Below are positions 11,726-20,776 of a stretch of 64,000 nucleotides of DNA, in pieces. The position numbers were made by a program, and so were the translations under genes. The stretch covers positions 1 to 64,000 of the forward strand of contig NZ_MAQA01000003.1 of the NCBI RefSeq assembly GCF_001692445.1, given 5' to 3'. Under the pieces are notes generated by a model. The model made no database searches and was not told the DNA's origin. It was given only the letters and a program-made list of their open reading frames with translations. This DNA is from Oerskovia enterophila (GTDB taxonomy: Bacteria > Actinomycetota > Actinomycetes > Actinomycetales > Cellulomonadaceae). Each line of letters starts with the position of its first letter. Position 1 is the stretch's first letter.

Positions 11726-13129
11726 ATGTTCCTCAGCACGACGCGCCGGACCCCCCGGCGCACCCTTCTCAGCGCGCTCGCCACGGGCGCACTGGCCACC
11801 GGACTGATCGGTGTCGCCGGGATGCCGGCCGCCGTCGCCGCGCCTCCGGCGACGACCCCCTTGTGCACGCCGTCGAGCACCCTCCCGGGAATCACGACCG
11901 GTGGCCCCGCCTTCACCGACGAGGGCGTCGCGGTCTTCGTCGGGGGCGACTACGCGGCCCGCGCGGGAGCGGCTGAGTCCGAGGGTGTGCTCCTCGCGGG
12001 AGGAACGGTCGACATCGCCACGGGCGGACTGATGAACTTCGGCCGCGCAGGCGGCGGATCGCAGATCGTCCCGCCCGGCGGGAGCGACATGATCGTCGCG
12101 GGCGCCGGCGTCTCGGTCTCGAGCGGCCGCATCGACGTCGGGCACGGCATCGCCAAGGGGGGCAACGTCACGGCCACGCGCTCGATCGACGGGACCATGG
12201 AGCTCAACGGCGGCGCCCGGAAGCCGAACAGCTCGGCACCCACGCAGAGCGCCAAGGCTACGGGCTCCCTGCTCAGCACGACCTCGGCCGACCTCGCGGC
12301 CCTCCCGGCGACGGGTTCGCTCGGGACGAAGGGCGGCTACGCCTCGCTCACGGGCGACGGGACCAGCGCCACGCAGGTCTTCTCCCTGTCGGCCCAGGAG
12401 CTGAGGAAGACGAACGGCACGCTCGTCTTCGCGAACGTCGGCGCCACGGCACCGATCGTCGTCAACGTCTCGGGCAGCTCCGTCGACTTCGCGATGGTCC
12501 ACACCGCGGCAGAGTCGATCGACCAGCGGATCGACACGTTCACCACCCTGGGGGCGTGGGCGCCCCGCATCCTGTGGAACTTCCCCGACGCCACGTCGCT
12601 CGCCATCTCGGGCAACAGCCAGACCGTCGGATCGATCCTCGCTCCGAAGTCCTCGGTCAAGGTCGTCCAGAGCACCAACACCAACGGCCGGCTCTGGGTC
12701 GGCGGTGACCTGACGTTCGGCGGGAACGGCGGCAGCGGACTCGAGCACCACAACTACCCGTGGATCGGCCTCACGTCGCTCGGGTGCGACCCCGAGCCGC
12801 CGACGAACCTCGTGGTGCCCCCGGCACCGGACGAGCCCACGATCCCCGAGGTCCCGGACGCCGAGGAGACGCCGGCCCCCGCACCGTCCGAGAGCGTCCC
12901 CTCGGAGGACAAGACCACCACGCCCGCCGAGAAGGTCGCCGCGCCGGGCGAGACCCCCACCTCGGGGACCGCGGGGTCCACCACTCCCCCGGCCGCGACC
13001 GCGGCGAAGGAGGAGAGCGGGCTCGCGAGCACGGGTGCGCGCACCGCACTCGTCGTCGCGATCTCCGTCGCGCTCCTCGGCGCCGGTGCCGGCCTCGTCG
13101 TGACGGCTCGCCGCCGCGCCACGAGCTGA
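11726..13129 (+). CDS. Choice-of-anchor A family surface protein with LAxTG sorting signal
   Basis: A 467-residue secreted wall-anchored protein. ATG 11726 follows a GGAG and starts a signal peptide (Arg-rich [13 protein letters not shown], hydrophobic core, AVAAPP cleavage region). Residues of about 40-330 resemble the choice-of-anchor A domain ([24 protein letters not shown] and later Gly/Ser-rich strands). A Pro/Glu/Thr-rich stalk follows ([15 protein letters not shown] and beyond). The end has LASTG, a hydrophobic helix and a RRRATS tail, the LAxTG type cleaved by class E sortase in high-GC Gram-positives. The ligand or structural role is unknown. The sortase is not in the window. Confidence 0.8.
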   Translation: MFLSTTRRTPRRTLLSALATGALATGLIGVAGMPAAVAAPPATTPLCTPSSTLPGITTGGPAFTDEGVAVFVGGDYAARAGAAESEGVLLAGGTVDIATGGLMNFGRAGGGSQIVPPGGSDMIVAGAGVSVSSGRIDVGHGIAKGGNVTATRSIDGTMELNGGARKPNSSAPTQSAKATGSLLSTTSADLAALPATGSLGTKGGYASLTGDGTSATQVFSLSAQELRKTNGTLVFANVGATAPIVVNVSGSSVDFAMVHTAAESIDQRIDTFTTLGAWAPRILWNFPDATSLAISGNSQTVGSILAPKSSVKVVQSTNTNGRLWVGGDLTFGGNGGSGLEHHNYPWIGLTSLGCDPEPPTNLVVPPAPDEPTIPEVPDAEETPAPAPSESVPSEDKTTTPAEKVAAPGETPTSGTAGSTTPPAATAAKEESGLASTGARTALVVAISVALLGAGAGLVVTARRRATS

Positions 13130-13155
13130 GCACCGCTCTGCCGATCGGCACCTGA

Positions 13156-13197
13156 CACGCCACGGGCCCCAGGGATCACCCTGGGGCCCGTGGCGTG
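13156..13197. terminator. Bidirectional hairpin terminator
   Basis: A perfect 19-bp stem around an ATCA loop lies between the convergent surface-protein gene and pcp. It is one of the strongest hairpins in the window. Confidence 0.85.
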
Positions 13198-13279
13198 CCC
13201 GTCGGCACCGCGGCTCGACAGCGGACTGCTCGTCGACGCCGGAGCCGTCGAGGTCCGGAACCGCCAGCGTTCAGCGCGC

Positions 13280-13915
13280 TCAGTGCTCGGCGCCCGCCGA
13301 GACACGCACCACGTCGTCGCCCACCCCGAGCGACCCGTCGAGGTCTGCCCGGGCGGTCTCGACGACGACCCGCAGGGCCGTGACGGTCGAGGCCAGCGGC
13401 AGGGACTCGCCGTCGGGCACGTGCACGAACCCCGCCCGCACCCCCTCCCGACCCGACGACCCGTGCATGAGCGCTGCGAAGGTCGCGTTGCAGACGTAGG
13501 TCCCGGCGGTGCTGGACACCTCCACGGGTATCCCGGCCGCACGCACCGCGACCAGGCTCGCCTTGAGCGGGAGCCCGGTGAACCAGGCCGCGGGCCCGTC
13601 CGCGACGACCGGCTCGTCCACCGGGGCGGAGCCCGCGTTGTCCGGGATCCGAGCGTCGATCACGTTGATCGCGACCCGCTCGAGGCGGACCGCGCTCGTC
13701 CCGCCCGCGAGCCCGACCGCGATCACGACCCGGGGCTCGTACTGCTCGATCGCAGCCCGGAGCGCGGGCCACGCCCCGTCGAACGTGCAGGGCAGCTCCA
13801 CGGCGACCAGTGGCTCGTCACCGTCCCACGCGTCGCGCAATGCGCTCACGGCCTGCCAGGACGCGTTGGTCGAGGCGCCGTCGAACGGCTCGAACCCGGA
13901 GAGCAGGATCGTCAC
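13280..13915 (-). CDS. pcp: Pyroglutamyl-peptidase I (C15 family cysteine peptidase)
   Basis: This enzyme removes N-terminal pyroglutamate from peptides in the cytoplasm. GTG 13915 starts MTILLSGFEPFDGAS, the family N-terminus; the protein is about 211 residues. Catalytic-triad regions are visible: the ELPCTFDGAWPAL/VIAVGLAGG segment with the Glu region, the nucleophile Cys in SSTAGTYVCNATFAALMH, and the His in AGFVHVPDGE. The start overlaps the coaE stop by four bases (GTGA), so it is translationally coupled to coaE. Confidence 0.9.
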   Translation of the reverse strand: MTILLSGFEPFDGASTNASWQAVSALRDAWDGDEPLVAVELPCTFDGAWPALRAAIEQYEPRVVIAVGLAGGTSAVRLERVAINVIDARIPDNAGSAPVDEPVVADGPAAWFTGLPLKASLVAVRAAGIPVEVSSTAGTYVCNATFAALMHGSSGREGVRAGFVHVPDGESLPLASTVTALRVVVETARADLDGSLGVGDDVVRVSAGAEH

Positions 13916-14529
13916 GCGAGCTCCTCCGCGGTCTCCTGGACGATCCGCTCCCACAGCGCGTCGACCTCGGCCCGCAGCGTCTCAGGTGCTCCGCTGCCGT
14001 CGAGCGTCACGTCGGCCGCGGCGAGCCGCTCCCCGTCGGTGGCCTGCGCGGCGATGCGTGCGCGCGCCTCGTCCTCGCTCATGCCGCGGGACTCGACGAG
14101 GCGTCGGACGCGGACGTCCTCGGGGGCGACGACCACGGCCACGAGGTGGAAGGACTCGGCCTGACCGGTCTCGACGAGCAGAGGGATCGCGTGCACGACG
14201 ACGGCGCGGGGGTCGCGCGCGGCCACGAGCGCCTCGCGCTCGGCCGACAGGCGGCGCACCTCGGGGTGCACGATCGCGTTGAGCCGGGCCCGCGCCGCGT
14301 CGTCGCTGAAGACGATCGTCCCCAGGCGAGCGCGGTCGAGCGTGCCGTCGGGCGCGAGCACGGTCTCGCCGAACGCATCGACGACCTCGGCGAGGCCCAC
14401 GGTCCCGGGTGCGACCGCGTCACGCGCGAGCACGTCGGAGTCGATGACGCACGCCCCGAGCTCGGCGAAACGGTCGAGGGCCACGGACTTTCCTGCTGCG
14501 ATCCCGCCGGTCAGGCCTACGCGAAACAT
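13912..14529 (-). CDS. coaE: Dephospho-CoA kinase
   Basis: CoaE phosphorylates dephospho-CoA in the last step of coenzyme A synthesis. ATG 14529 gives MFRVGLTGGIAAGKSVALDRF with a P-loop at residues 8-15. Other family blocks are DSDVLARD (substrate-binding Asp), IVHPEVRRL, VVHAIPLLVETG (lid/Walker B-like region) and RLVESRGMSEDEARARIAAQ. The length of 205 residues is typical. Sequence upstream of 14529 in the same frame is unrelated. It forms a coupled pair with pcp. Confidence 0.95.
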   Translation of the reverse strand: MFRVGLTGGIAAGKSVALDRFAELGACVIDSDVLARDAVAPGTVGLAEVVDAFGETVLAPDGTLDRARLGTIVFSDDAARARLNAIVHPEVRRLSAEREALVAARDPRAVVVHAIPLLVETGQAESFHLVAVVVAPEDVRVRRLVESRGMSEDEARARIAAQATDGERLAAADVTLDGSGAPETLRAEVDALWERIVQETAEELA

Positions 14530-14545
14530 GGGTCCATCCTGCCAG

Positions 14546-15010
14546 TCATGGCCGGTGCGCACGCCCTGAGACCTGGTCCGCCTCACCGGCCACCGCGCGG
14601 AGCAGGCGCAGCAGCTCGTGCCGGTCGTCCTCGCCCAGGCGGGCCAGGAGGGTCCCTGCGCTGGTCTCGCGCTCGGCAGCGACCTGCGCGAGCGTCTGAC
14701 GGCCCGCCTCGGTGAGCTCGACGAGCGTGGCACGACGGTCGGTCGGGTCGGGGAGCCTGCGTACGAGGCCGGCCGCCTCGGCGTCGTCGACCTTGGACGT
14801 CACGGAGCGCGGGGCGACGTCGAGCATGCCCGCGAGGGCGCTGGGGCGCTGGGGTCCGTCGCTGTGCGCGAGCGCGCGGAGCATGCGGAACTGCCCCGGG
14901 GTCGTCCGGGCGCGCCCCAGCCGCTCCCCTGCCTCGCGGCGCACGCTGCGCATCGCGGCGTGCAGGAGGGTGAGGAACTCGGCGTTCTCGGCGTCGAAGT
15001 CTGTCGTCAC
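14546..15010 (-). CDS. MarR family transcriptional regulator
   Basis: A winged-helix regulator of the MarR family, about 154 residues from GTG 15010 (MTTDFDAENAEFLTLLHAAMRSVRREAG). The DNA-binding part is GQFRMLRALAHSDGPQRPSALAGMLDVAPRSVTSKV followed by the wing VRRLPDPTDRRATLVELTEAGRQTL. A longer form from ATG 15055 would run into the divergent promoter and adds no family-like residues. A TAGTCT hexamer just before GTG 15010 suggests a leaderless mRNA. It is divergent from an ABC exporter with a palindrome between them, so it probably represses the exporter and itself. Confidence 0.85.
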   Translation of the reverse strand: MTTDFDAENAEFLTLLHAAMRSVRREAGERLGRARTTPGQFRMLRALAHSDGPQRPSALAGMLDVAPRSVTSKVDDAEAAGLVRRLPDPTDRRATLVELTEAGRQTLAQVAAERETSAGTLLARLGEDDRHELLRLLRAVAGEADQVSGRAHRP

Positions 15011-15039
15011 AGGCACGAGACTAGCCGTCGTGCGACATA

Positions 15040-15071
15040 TTGTGAACCAACTCATGGTGAGGTAGGCTCAC
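15040..15071 (+). promoter_or_regulatory. Promoter and palindromic operator between marR and the ABC exporter
   Basis: On the plus strand TTGTGA (15040-15045) and TAGGCT (15063-15068) are separated by exactly 17 bases, a sigma-70-like promoter for the exporter. An imperfect inverted repeat, GTGAACCAAC (15042-15051) and GTAGGCTCAC (15062-15071), overlaps both hexamers. A MarR dimer bound there would block the promoter. Confidence 0.6.
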
Positions 15072-15124
15072 TACCGGCGTCGAGGCTCCTCCTCCGCCGC
15101 TCCCTCCGACCCTCTGGAGGCCAC

Positions 15125-17095
15125 GTGTCCTTCCCCTCACCCTTCGGCGGCGGCTCCGGCATGCGCACCTTCCGCCAGGACTCCTCGATCACCAAGCAGC
15201 GCCTGCACCGCGGGACCGTCCGGCGGATCCTCGGCTTCGCCCGCCCCTACAAGGCGCAGCTCGCCGTGTTCCTCGTGCTCATCGCGCTCAACGCCGCGGC
15301 CGGCGCGGTCACCCCGCTCCTCTTCAAGGCCCTCATCGACGACGGAATCACCGCGGGCAGGGTGGACGTGGTCGTCCGGATCGCTCTCGTCGTCGCACTC
15401 CTCGCCCTCGTCTCAGGAGTCCTGAGCGTCGGCGAGCGCTGGTACTCGGCCCGTGTGGGCGAAGGCCTCATCTTCGACCTGCGGACCGCGGTGTTCGACC
15501 ACGTCCAGCGCATGCCGCTCGCGTTCTTCAGCCGCACCCGCACCGGAGCCCTGGTCCAGCGGCTCAACGGGGACGTCCTCGGAGCCCAGCAGGCCTTCAC
15601 CTCGACGCTGTCCAACGTCTTCTCGAACCTGCTGACCGTGGTGTTCGTGCTCGCGGCGATGCTCTCCATGTCGTGGGAGCTCACCCTCATCGCGCTCGCG
15701 CTCCTGCCCGTGTTCGTCCTGCCCGCGCGCTGGGTCGGCCGCAGGCTCGCAGGCATCACGCGCGAGAGCTACGCCCTCAACGCCGACGCCGCGCAGATGA
15801 TGAACGAACGCTTCAACGTCGCGGGTGCCCACCTCGTGAAGATCTTCGGCCGCCCCGAGCAGGAGTCCGCGACCTACGCCGAGCAGGCTGGACGCGTGCG
15901 CGACATCGGCGTGACCTCGGCCATGTACGCGACGGTCTTCCGCGTGGCGCTGACGACCGTCGCCTCGGTCGCCGTCGCGATCGTCTACGGGCTCGGTGGC
16001 GTCATGGCCATCCGCGGGACGCTCACCGTCGGCGTGGTCGTGGCACTGACCGCGTACCTCGCACGCCTGTACGGCCCGCTCACCGCGCTGTCCAACGTGC
16101 AGGTGGACGTCATGACCGCACTCGTCAGCTTCGAGCGGGTGCTCGAGGTCCTCGACCTCGAGCCGTCCGTCACGGACGCCCAGGACGCGGGCGACCTGTC
16201 CGACGACGTCGCTCACCACGGCGCGACGCTCGCCCTCGAGCACGTCACCTTCCGCTACCCGGGCGCCGCGGACGTCTCGCTCGCGTCGCTCGAGGCAGTG
16301 GCGACCGAGTCCTCGGACCCGACGACCGACACGCTCACCGACGTCTCGTTCGCCGTGCCCGCGGGCGCGATGGTCGCGATCGTCGGCCCCTCGGGGGCGG
16401 GCAAGACCACGATCTCGCAGCTCGTCACGCGGATGTACGACCCGACGGGCGGGTCCGTGCGCATCGCGGGCCGTGACCTGCGCGACGTGACGCAGCGGTC
16501 GCTGCAGGACACCGTGGGAGTCGTCTCCCAGGAGGCGCACCTGTTCCACGACACCATCGCCGGCAACCTCCGGTACGCGAAGCCCGCGGCCACGGACGCG
16601 GAGCTGTGGACCGCCCTGCGGCAGGCGCACGTCGCCGACCTGGTCGAATCTCTCCCGGCCGGCCTCGAGACCGTGGTCGGGGACCGCGGCTACCGCCTCT
16701 CGGGTGGCGAGCGCCAGCGTCTGGCGATCGCTCGTCTGTTCCTCAAGGCGCCCTCGCTCGTCGTCCTCGACGAGGCGACGGCGCACCTCGACTCGGAGTC
16801 CGAGGCCGCCGTCCAGCTCGCCCTCGACGCGGCGCTGCAGGGCCGCACCTCGCTCGTGATCGCGCACAGGCTCTCGACGGTCCGGCAGGCCGACAAGATC
16901 GTCGTGCTCGACCAGGGACGCGTCGTGAGCACCGGGACCCACGCCGAGCTCCTGGCGCACGGCGGGCTCTACGCCGAGCTGTACCGGACGCAGTTCGCGA
17001 CGGACGGCGACGGCTCTGCGCGCGCCGGCGCGACCGGGACCGCCCGTCCGGCCGTTCCCGTGATCTCCGCGCACGAGGAGAACGTGGTCGCCTGA
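15125..17095 (+). CDS. ABC transporter, fused permease and ATP-binding protein (exporter type)
   Basis: A 656-residue half-transporter that works as a homo- or heterodimer to export lipids, drugs or peptides. GTG 15125 is preceded by a strong GGAGG. Six membrane helices span about residues 40-330 (QLAVFLVLIALNAAAGAV; VVRIALVVALLALVSGVL; NLLTVVFVLAAMLSM and others). The nucleotide-binding domain has Walker A GPSGAGKTTISQL, Q-loop VVSQEAHLF, signature LSGGERQRLAIAR, Walker B LVVLDEATAHLD and the switch His in VIAHRLSTV. Residues of about 350-420 form a linker insert. Divergent MarR suggests a drug-inducible exporter. Confidence 0.92.
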   Translation: MSFPSPFGGGSGMRTFRQDSSITKQRLHRGTVRRILGFARPYKAQLAVFLVLIALNAAAGAVTPLLFKALIDDGITAGRVDVVVRIALVVALLALVSGVLSVGERWYSARVGEGLIFDLRTAVFDHVQRMPLAFFSRTRTGALVQRLNGDVLGAQQAFTSTLSNVFSNLLTVVFVLAAMLSMSWELTLIALALLPVFVLPARWVGRRLAGITRESYALNADAAQMMNERFNVAGAHLVKIFGRPEQESATYAEQAGRVRDIGVTSAMYATVFRVALTTVASVAVAIVYGLGGVMAIRGTLTVGVVVALTAYLARLYGPLTALSNVQVDVMTALVSFERVLEVLDLEPSVTDAQDAGDLSDDVAHHGATLALEHVTFRYPGAADVSLASLEAVATESSDPTTDTLTDVSFAVPAGAMVAIVGPSGAGKTTISQLVTRMYDPTGGSVRIAGRDLRDVTQRSLQDTVGVVSQEAHLFHDTIAGNLRYAKPAATDAELWTALRQAHVADLVESLPAGLETVVGDRGYRLSGGERQRLAIARLFLKAPSLVVLDEATAHLDSESEAAVQLALDAALQGRTSLVIAHRLSTVRQADKIVVLDQGRVVSTGTHAELLAHGGLYAELYRTQFATDGDGSARAGATGTARPAVPVISAHEENVVA

Positions 17096-17100
17096 CGCAC

Positions 17101-17121
17101 CCTCGGGCGGACCGCCCGAGG
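17101..17121. terminator. Hairpin between convergent exporter and Nudix genes
   Basis: CCTCGGGCG and CGCCCGAGG form a perfect 9-bp stem with a 3-base loop in the 28-base gap between the two stops. Confidence 0.7.
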
Positions 17122-17123
17122 AC

Positions 17124-17729
17124 TCACGCGAACCGGCCGAGCCACAGTCCCGCCAGTGCGAGCGCCGCGATGGTCTCGCCGTCGCGGATCGTCCCGTCGG
17201 CGACCATCCCGAGGACCTGACCGAAGGGCAGGGTCTCGACGCGGGAGATCCCCTCCTCGGCCTGGTCGGCCGAGGGGGCGCTCCCCTGTCGCCCGAGCAC
17301 AGCCCCGTCGGAGCTGCTGGACTCCGGCCCGGGCGGGAAGCCCGTCAGCCCTCGAGCCACGAACACGTGCTCGGGGGCCTTCGCCACCCCGTTGAGGGCG
17401 TCCATGCCTCCGACGCGCACCCACTCGTCGGCCCGGAGCCCGGTCTCCTCGAGGAGCTCGCGCCGGGCCGCGACCAAGGGGTCCTCGCCGTCGGTCGCTC
17501 CGGCCGGGACCTCGGTCGAGACGGCTCCGGTCGCGTACCGGTGCTGGGTCACGAGCACGACCTCGTCGGCGTCGGTGAGGGCCACGACGAAGACCGACGG
17601 CCACCGCATCTCGACCACCCCGTAGATCCCGGGCGCCCCGTCCGGCCGGACGACCTGGTCCTCCCGGACCCTGATCCACGGGTTCTCGTACACGGTCCTG
17701 GTGCTCTGGGTGGTCCACGGCATCGTCAC
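17124..17729 (-). CDS. Nudix hydrolase (ADP-ribose pyrophosphatase-like)
   Basis: A 201-residue Nudix enzyme that would cleave nucleoside diphosphates linked to another moiety. The Nudix box is GATDGEDPLVAARRELLEET followed by GL; the REUxEExGU core is intact, but the segment before it is one residue short (GX4E instead of GX5E). N-terminal strands (YENPWIRVREDQVVRP) and VFVVALTDADEVVLVTQHRY fit the ADP-ribose pyrophosphatase group. A Ser-rich insert near residues 135-145 is unusual. An alternative start is the ATG at 17723. It is convergent with the exporter. Confidence 0.85.
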   Translation of the reverse strand: MTMPWTTQSTRTVYENPWIRVREDQVVRPDGAPGIYGVVEMRWPSVFVVALTDADEVVLVTQHRYATGAVSTEVPAGATDGEDPLVAARRELLEETGLRADEWVRVGGMDALNGVAKAPEHVFVARGLTGFPPGPESSSSDGAVLGRQGSAPSADQAEEGISRVETLPFGQVLGMVADGTIRDGETIAALALAGLWLGRFA

Positions 17730-17770
17730 ACCCTAGGCGACCTGGCGTGGCGCTCGGCAACCCCAGACAC

Positions 17771-17806
17771 GACAGGACCCGCCACCCGAAGGTGGCGGGT
17801 CCTGTC
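17771..17806 (-). terminator. rpsA terminator hairpin
   Basis: A perfect 16-bp stem (GACAGGACCCGCCACC and its complement) with a CGAA loop lies 35 bases past the rpsA stop. Confidence 0.8.
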
Positions 17807-17840
17807 AGAAGATCACCCTGGCCGCGAGGCCAGGAGGAGA

Positions 17841-19310
17841 TCAGTTACCCGTGAGCTTCTCGCGCAGAGCGGCGAGCGCCTCGTCCGAGGCCAGCGTGCC
17901 GGCAGCCTCGTCCTGGACCGGGGTCGAGGAGTAGGTCGCTGCAGAGCTGGTGGACTCGCCCGAGGTGACGGCCTCGTCGTCGGCCTTGAGAGCCTCGGCG
18001 ACCTGCTTGCGGTGAGCCTCCCAGCGCTCGTGAGCCTTCGCGTACTGCGACTCCCACGTCTCGCGCTGAGCCTCGAAGCCCTCGAGCCACTCGTTGGTCT
18101 CGGGGTCGAAGCCCTCGGGGTACTTGTAGTTCCCCTGCTCGTCGTACTCGGCAGCCATGCCGTACAGCGCGGGGTCGAAGTCGTCCGACTCCGGGTCCAC
18201 GCCCTCGTTGGCCTGCTTGAGCGACAGCGAGATGCGACGGCGCTCGAGGTCGATGTCGATGACCTTGACGAAGACCTCGTCACCGACGTTGACGACCTGC
18301 TCGGGCAGCTCGACGTGGCGGACAGCCAGCTCGGAGATGTGCACGAGGCCCTCGATGCCGTCCTCGACGCGGACGAACGCACCGAACGGAACGAGCTTCG
18401 TGACCTTGCCCGGCACGACCTGACCGATGGCGTGCGTACGAGCGAAGGTCTGCCACGGGTCCTCCTGCGTCGCCTTCAGCGACAGGGAGACGCGCTCGCG
18501 GTCGAAGTCGACGTCCAGGACCTCGACCGTGACCTCCTGGCCCACCTCGACGACCTCGGAGGGGTGGTCGATGTGCTTCCAGGACAGCTCGGAGACGTGC
18601 ACCAGACCGTCGACGCCGCCGAGGTCCACGAACGCACCGAAGTTGACGATCGAGGAGACGACACCGGGGCGCACCTGGCCCTTCTGCAGCGTCTGCAGGA
18701 AGGTCGAGCGAACCTCGGACTGCGTCTGCTCGAGCCACGCACGACGCGACAGGACGACGTTGTTGCGGTTCTTGTCGAGCTCGATGATCTTCGCCTCGAT
18801 CTCCTTGCCGACGTACGGCTGGAGGTCGCGGACGCGACGCATCTCCACCAGCGACGCGGGCAGGAAGCCGCGCAGGCCGATGTCGAGGATGAGGCCGCCC
18901 TTGACGACCTCGATGACGGTGCCGGTGACGACGCCGTCCTCTTCCTTGATCTTCTCGATCGTGCCCCAGGCACGCTCGTACTGAGCGCGCTTCTTGGAGA
19001 GGATCAGGCGACCTTCCTTGTCCTCCTTCTGGAGGACGAGGGCCTCGACTGCGTCACCGACCTTGACGACGTCCCCGGGGTCCACGTCGTGCTTGATGGA
19101 CAGCTCGCGGGAGGGGATGACGCCCTCGGTCTTGTAGCCGATGTCGAGGAGAACCTCGTCGCGGTCGACCTTGACGATCGTGCCTTCGACAATGTCACCG
19201 TCATTGAAGTACTTGATGGTGGCGTCGATGGCGGCAAGGAAGTCCTCTTCGGTGCCGATGTCGTTGATGGCAACCTGAGGTGCGGACTTCGCGGGGGTGG
19301 AGATGGTCAT
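17841..19310 (-). CDS. rpsA: 30S ribosomal protein S1
   Basis: S1 helps the 30S subunit bind and unfold mRNA. ATG 19310 gives MTISTPAKSAPQVAIND, about 489 residues, as expected for actinobacterial S1. Four S1/OB repeats are visible: GDIVEGTIVKVDRDEVLLDIG, GVVTGTVIEVVKGGLILDIG, GQVRPGVVSSIVNFGAFVDLG and GQVVPGKVTKLVPFGAFVRV, each with the typical hydrophobic pattern. An acidic C-terminal tail of about 110 residues follows the fourth repeat. This is one repeat set fewer than the six of E. coli S1 and normal for this phylum. Sequence upstream of 19310 is an untranslated leader. Confidence 0.97.
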   Translation of the reverse strand: MTISTPAKSAPQVAINDIGTEEDFLAAIDATIKYFNDGDIVEGTIVKVDRDEVLLDIGYKTEGVIPSRELSIKHDVDPGDVVKVGDAVEALVLQKEDKEGRLILSKKRAQYERAWGTIEKIKEEDGVVTGTVIEVVKGGLILDIGLRGFLPASLVEMRRVRDLQPYVGKEIEAKIIELDKNRNNVVLSRRAWLEQTQSEVRSTFLQTLQKGQVRPGVVSSIVNFGAFVDLGGVDGLVHVSELSWKHIDHPSEVVEVGQEVTVEVLDVDFDRERVSLSLKATQEDPWQTFARTHAIGQVVPGKVTKLVPFGAFVRVEDGIEGLVHISELAVRHVELPEQVVNVGDEVFVKVIDIDLERRRISLSLKQANEGVDPESDDFDPALYGMAAEYDEQGNYKYPEGFDPETNEWLEGFEAQRETWESQYAKAHERWEAHRKQVAEALKADDEAVTSGESTSSAATYSSTPVQDEAAGTLASDEALAALREKLTGN

Positions 19311-19619
19311 TGAGTTCGATGCTCCGATGCGGACAGGAAGTAGTTCGGATAGGGATGCTGCTGTGGTGGTCACCACCGGTGACCTCCGCTCCGAGCACGG
19401 AACGGTCCCACCACGACGGACACGGATCGGCGTCACGTCTCAGGCAGAAGGTAGGGCGGTAGGCGCACTGCACCGTCAGACATCTTATCGACGGAATGGC
19501 GCAGGGGTCAAAGGGAGATTCTCGCGTTCACCCCCGAGCGCGGGAACGCGCCCGCCCGACGACGCGCGACGGCCGCCCGTGGTCCCACGGACGGCCGTCG
19601 TGCAGTGCGCGTGCGCCGG
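19311..19619. other. Intergenic region between pfkA and rpsA
   Basis: A 309-base gap. The part next to rpsA should hold its promoter and leader; no convincing -35/-10 pair was picked by eye. The part next to pfkA holds a hairpin listed separately. No further gene is supported. Confidence 0.6.
19567..19600 (-). terminator. pfkA terminator hairpin
   Basis: CGACGGCCG pairs with CGGCCGTCG, with a C/A mismatch and an inner CCGTG/CACGG stem. It lies about 20 bases downstream of the pfkA stop. Confidence 0.7.
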
Positions 19620-20645
19620 TCAGGACAGCGCGTGCGCGACGCGCAGCAGCTCCGCCGGGACGTGCTTGACCTTGCCGGCGATCTCGTCGAGCGGCACCAG
19701 GACGACGCTCTCCCCACGCAGCGCGGTCATGACCTTCGACTCGCCGCGCGAGACGGCGTCGACCGCGGCCACGCCGAAGCGGCTGCCGAGGATGCGGTCC
19801 GTCGGCGTCGGCTCCCCGCCGCGCTGGACGTGCCCGAGGACCGTCAGGCGCGTGTCGAACCCCGTGCGCTTGGCGATCTCCGCCGAGACGCGCTCGCCGA
19901 TCGACCCTGCGATGATCTCGCCGTACTTGCCGAGCTCCTGCGTGAAGTTCATGCTGCTGCCCTCGCGCGGCACGGCCCCCTCGGCGACGACCACGATCGA
20001 GAAGTTCGCGTGCGCACGGTGGCGGTGACGCAGGAACTTCTCGATGGCGTCCATGTCGAACGGGTCCTCGGGCGCGAGCACGACCTCGGCGCCACCGGCG
20101 ATGCCCGCGTTCACCGCGATCCAGCCCGCGTGCCGGCCCATGACCTCGACGACCATGACACGGTTGTGGCTCTCCGCGGTCGTGTGCACACGGTCGATCG
20201 CCTCGGTCGCGATGTTGACGGCCGTGTGGAACCCGATCGACAGGTCGGTGCCCTCCACGTCGTTGTCGATCGTCTTGGGGATCGCGACGATGTTCACACC
20301 CGCGTCGGCGACCTTGCTCGCCGCGTGCAGCGTGCCGTCGCCCCCGATGCAGATCATGGCGTCGAGGCGCTCGGCCTCGACCGTGGCCAGGACCGCGTCG
20401 ATCCCGCCGTCGGAGGCGTGCGGGTGAAAACGCGCCGTTCCCAGGAGGGTCCCGCCGACCGGGAGCACGTTGCGGATGTCCTGGCGCCCGAGCGGGATGA
20501 TGTCGCCGTCGACGACACCCTTCCACCCGTTCCGGAACCCGATGATCGTGTGTCCGTACTCGCCCATCCCCTGCTTGACGACGGCCCTGATGGCCGCGTT
20601 CAAACCGGGGCAGTCCCCGCCACCTGTGAGCAGACCGATGCGCAA
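19620..20645 (-). CDS. pfkA: 6-phosphofructokinase
   Basis: Phosphorylates fructose 6-phosphate in glycolysis. The TTG at 20645 is chosen: it gives MRIGLLTGGGDCPGLNAAIR, the family N-terminus, at 341 residues, the standard length, with a GAGG upstream. ATG 20696 would add 17 unrelated residues. Motifs are GGGDCPGLN, GGDGTLHAASK, PKTIDNDVEGTDLSIGF, MGRHAGWIA and GHVQRGGEPTPTDR. GGDGT (Gly rather than Asp) points to ATP use, while PKTIDND is the form seen in PPi-type enzymes; actinobacterial group III ATP-PFKs combine both. The gene is divergent from a methyltransferase. Confidence 0.93.
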   Translation of the reverse strand: MRIGLLTGGGDCPGLNAAIRAVVKQGMGEYGHTIIGFRNGWKGVVDGDIIPLGRQDIRNVLPVGGTLLGTARFHPHASDGGIDAVLATVEAERLDAMICIGGDGTLHAASKVADAGVNIVAIPKTIDNDVEGTDLSIGFHTAVNIATEAIDRVHTTAESHNRVMVVEVMGRHAGWIAVNAGIAGGAEVVLAPEDPFDMDAIEKFLRHRHRAHANFSIVVVAEGAVPREGSSMNFTQELGKYGEIIAGSIGERVSAEIAKRTGFDTRLTVLGHVQRGGEPTPTDRILGSRFGVAAVDAVSRGESKVMTALRGESVVLVPLDEIAGKVKHVPAELLRVAHALS

Positions 20646-20776
20646 CTCGAACCTCGTCTCGTGATGAGTGATCGTCGGAAGGCGGACCAGCGCCATCGCT
20701 CGACCGACCAGCCCCTACCCTATCGACCACCTGGGCAGATGCTGACGCAGGCCCCTCGTCGCGAGACGATAGATGC

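Noticed and set aside
15011-15055. Longer MarR start at ATG 15055
   Set aside because: It would place coding sequence over the operator/promoter and adds 15 residues unlike the family; GTG 15010 fits better.
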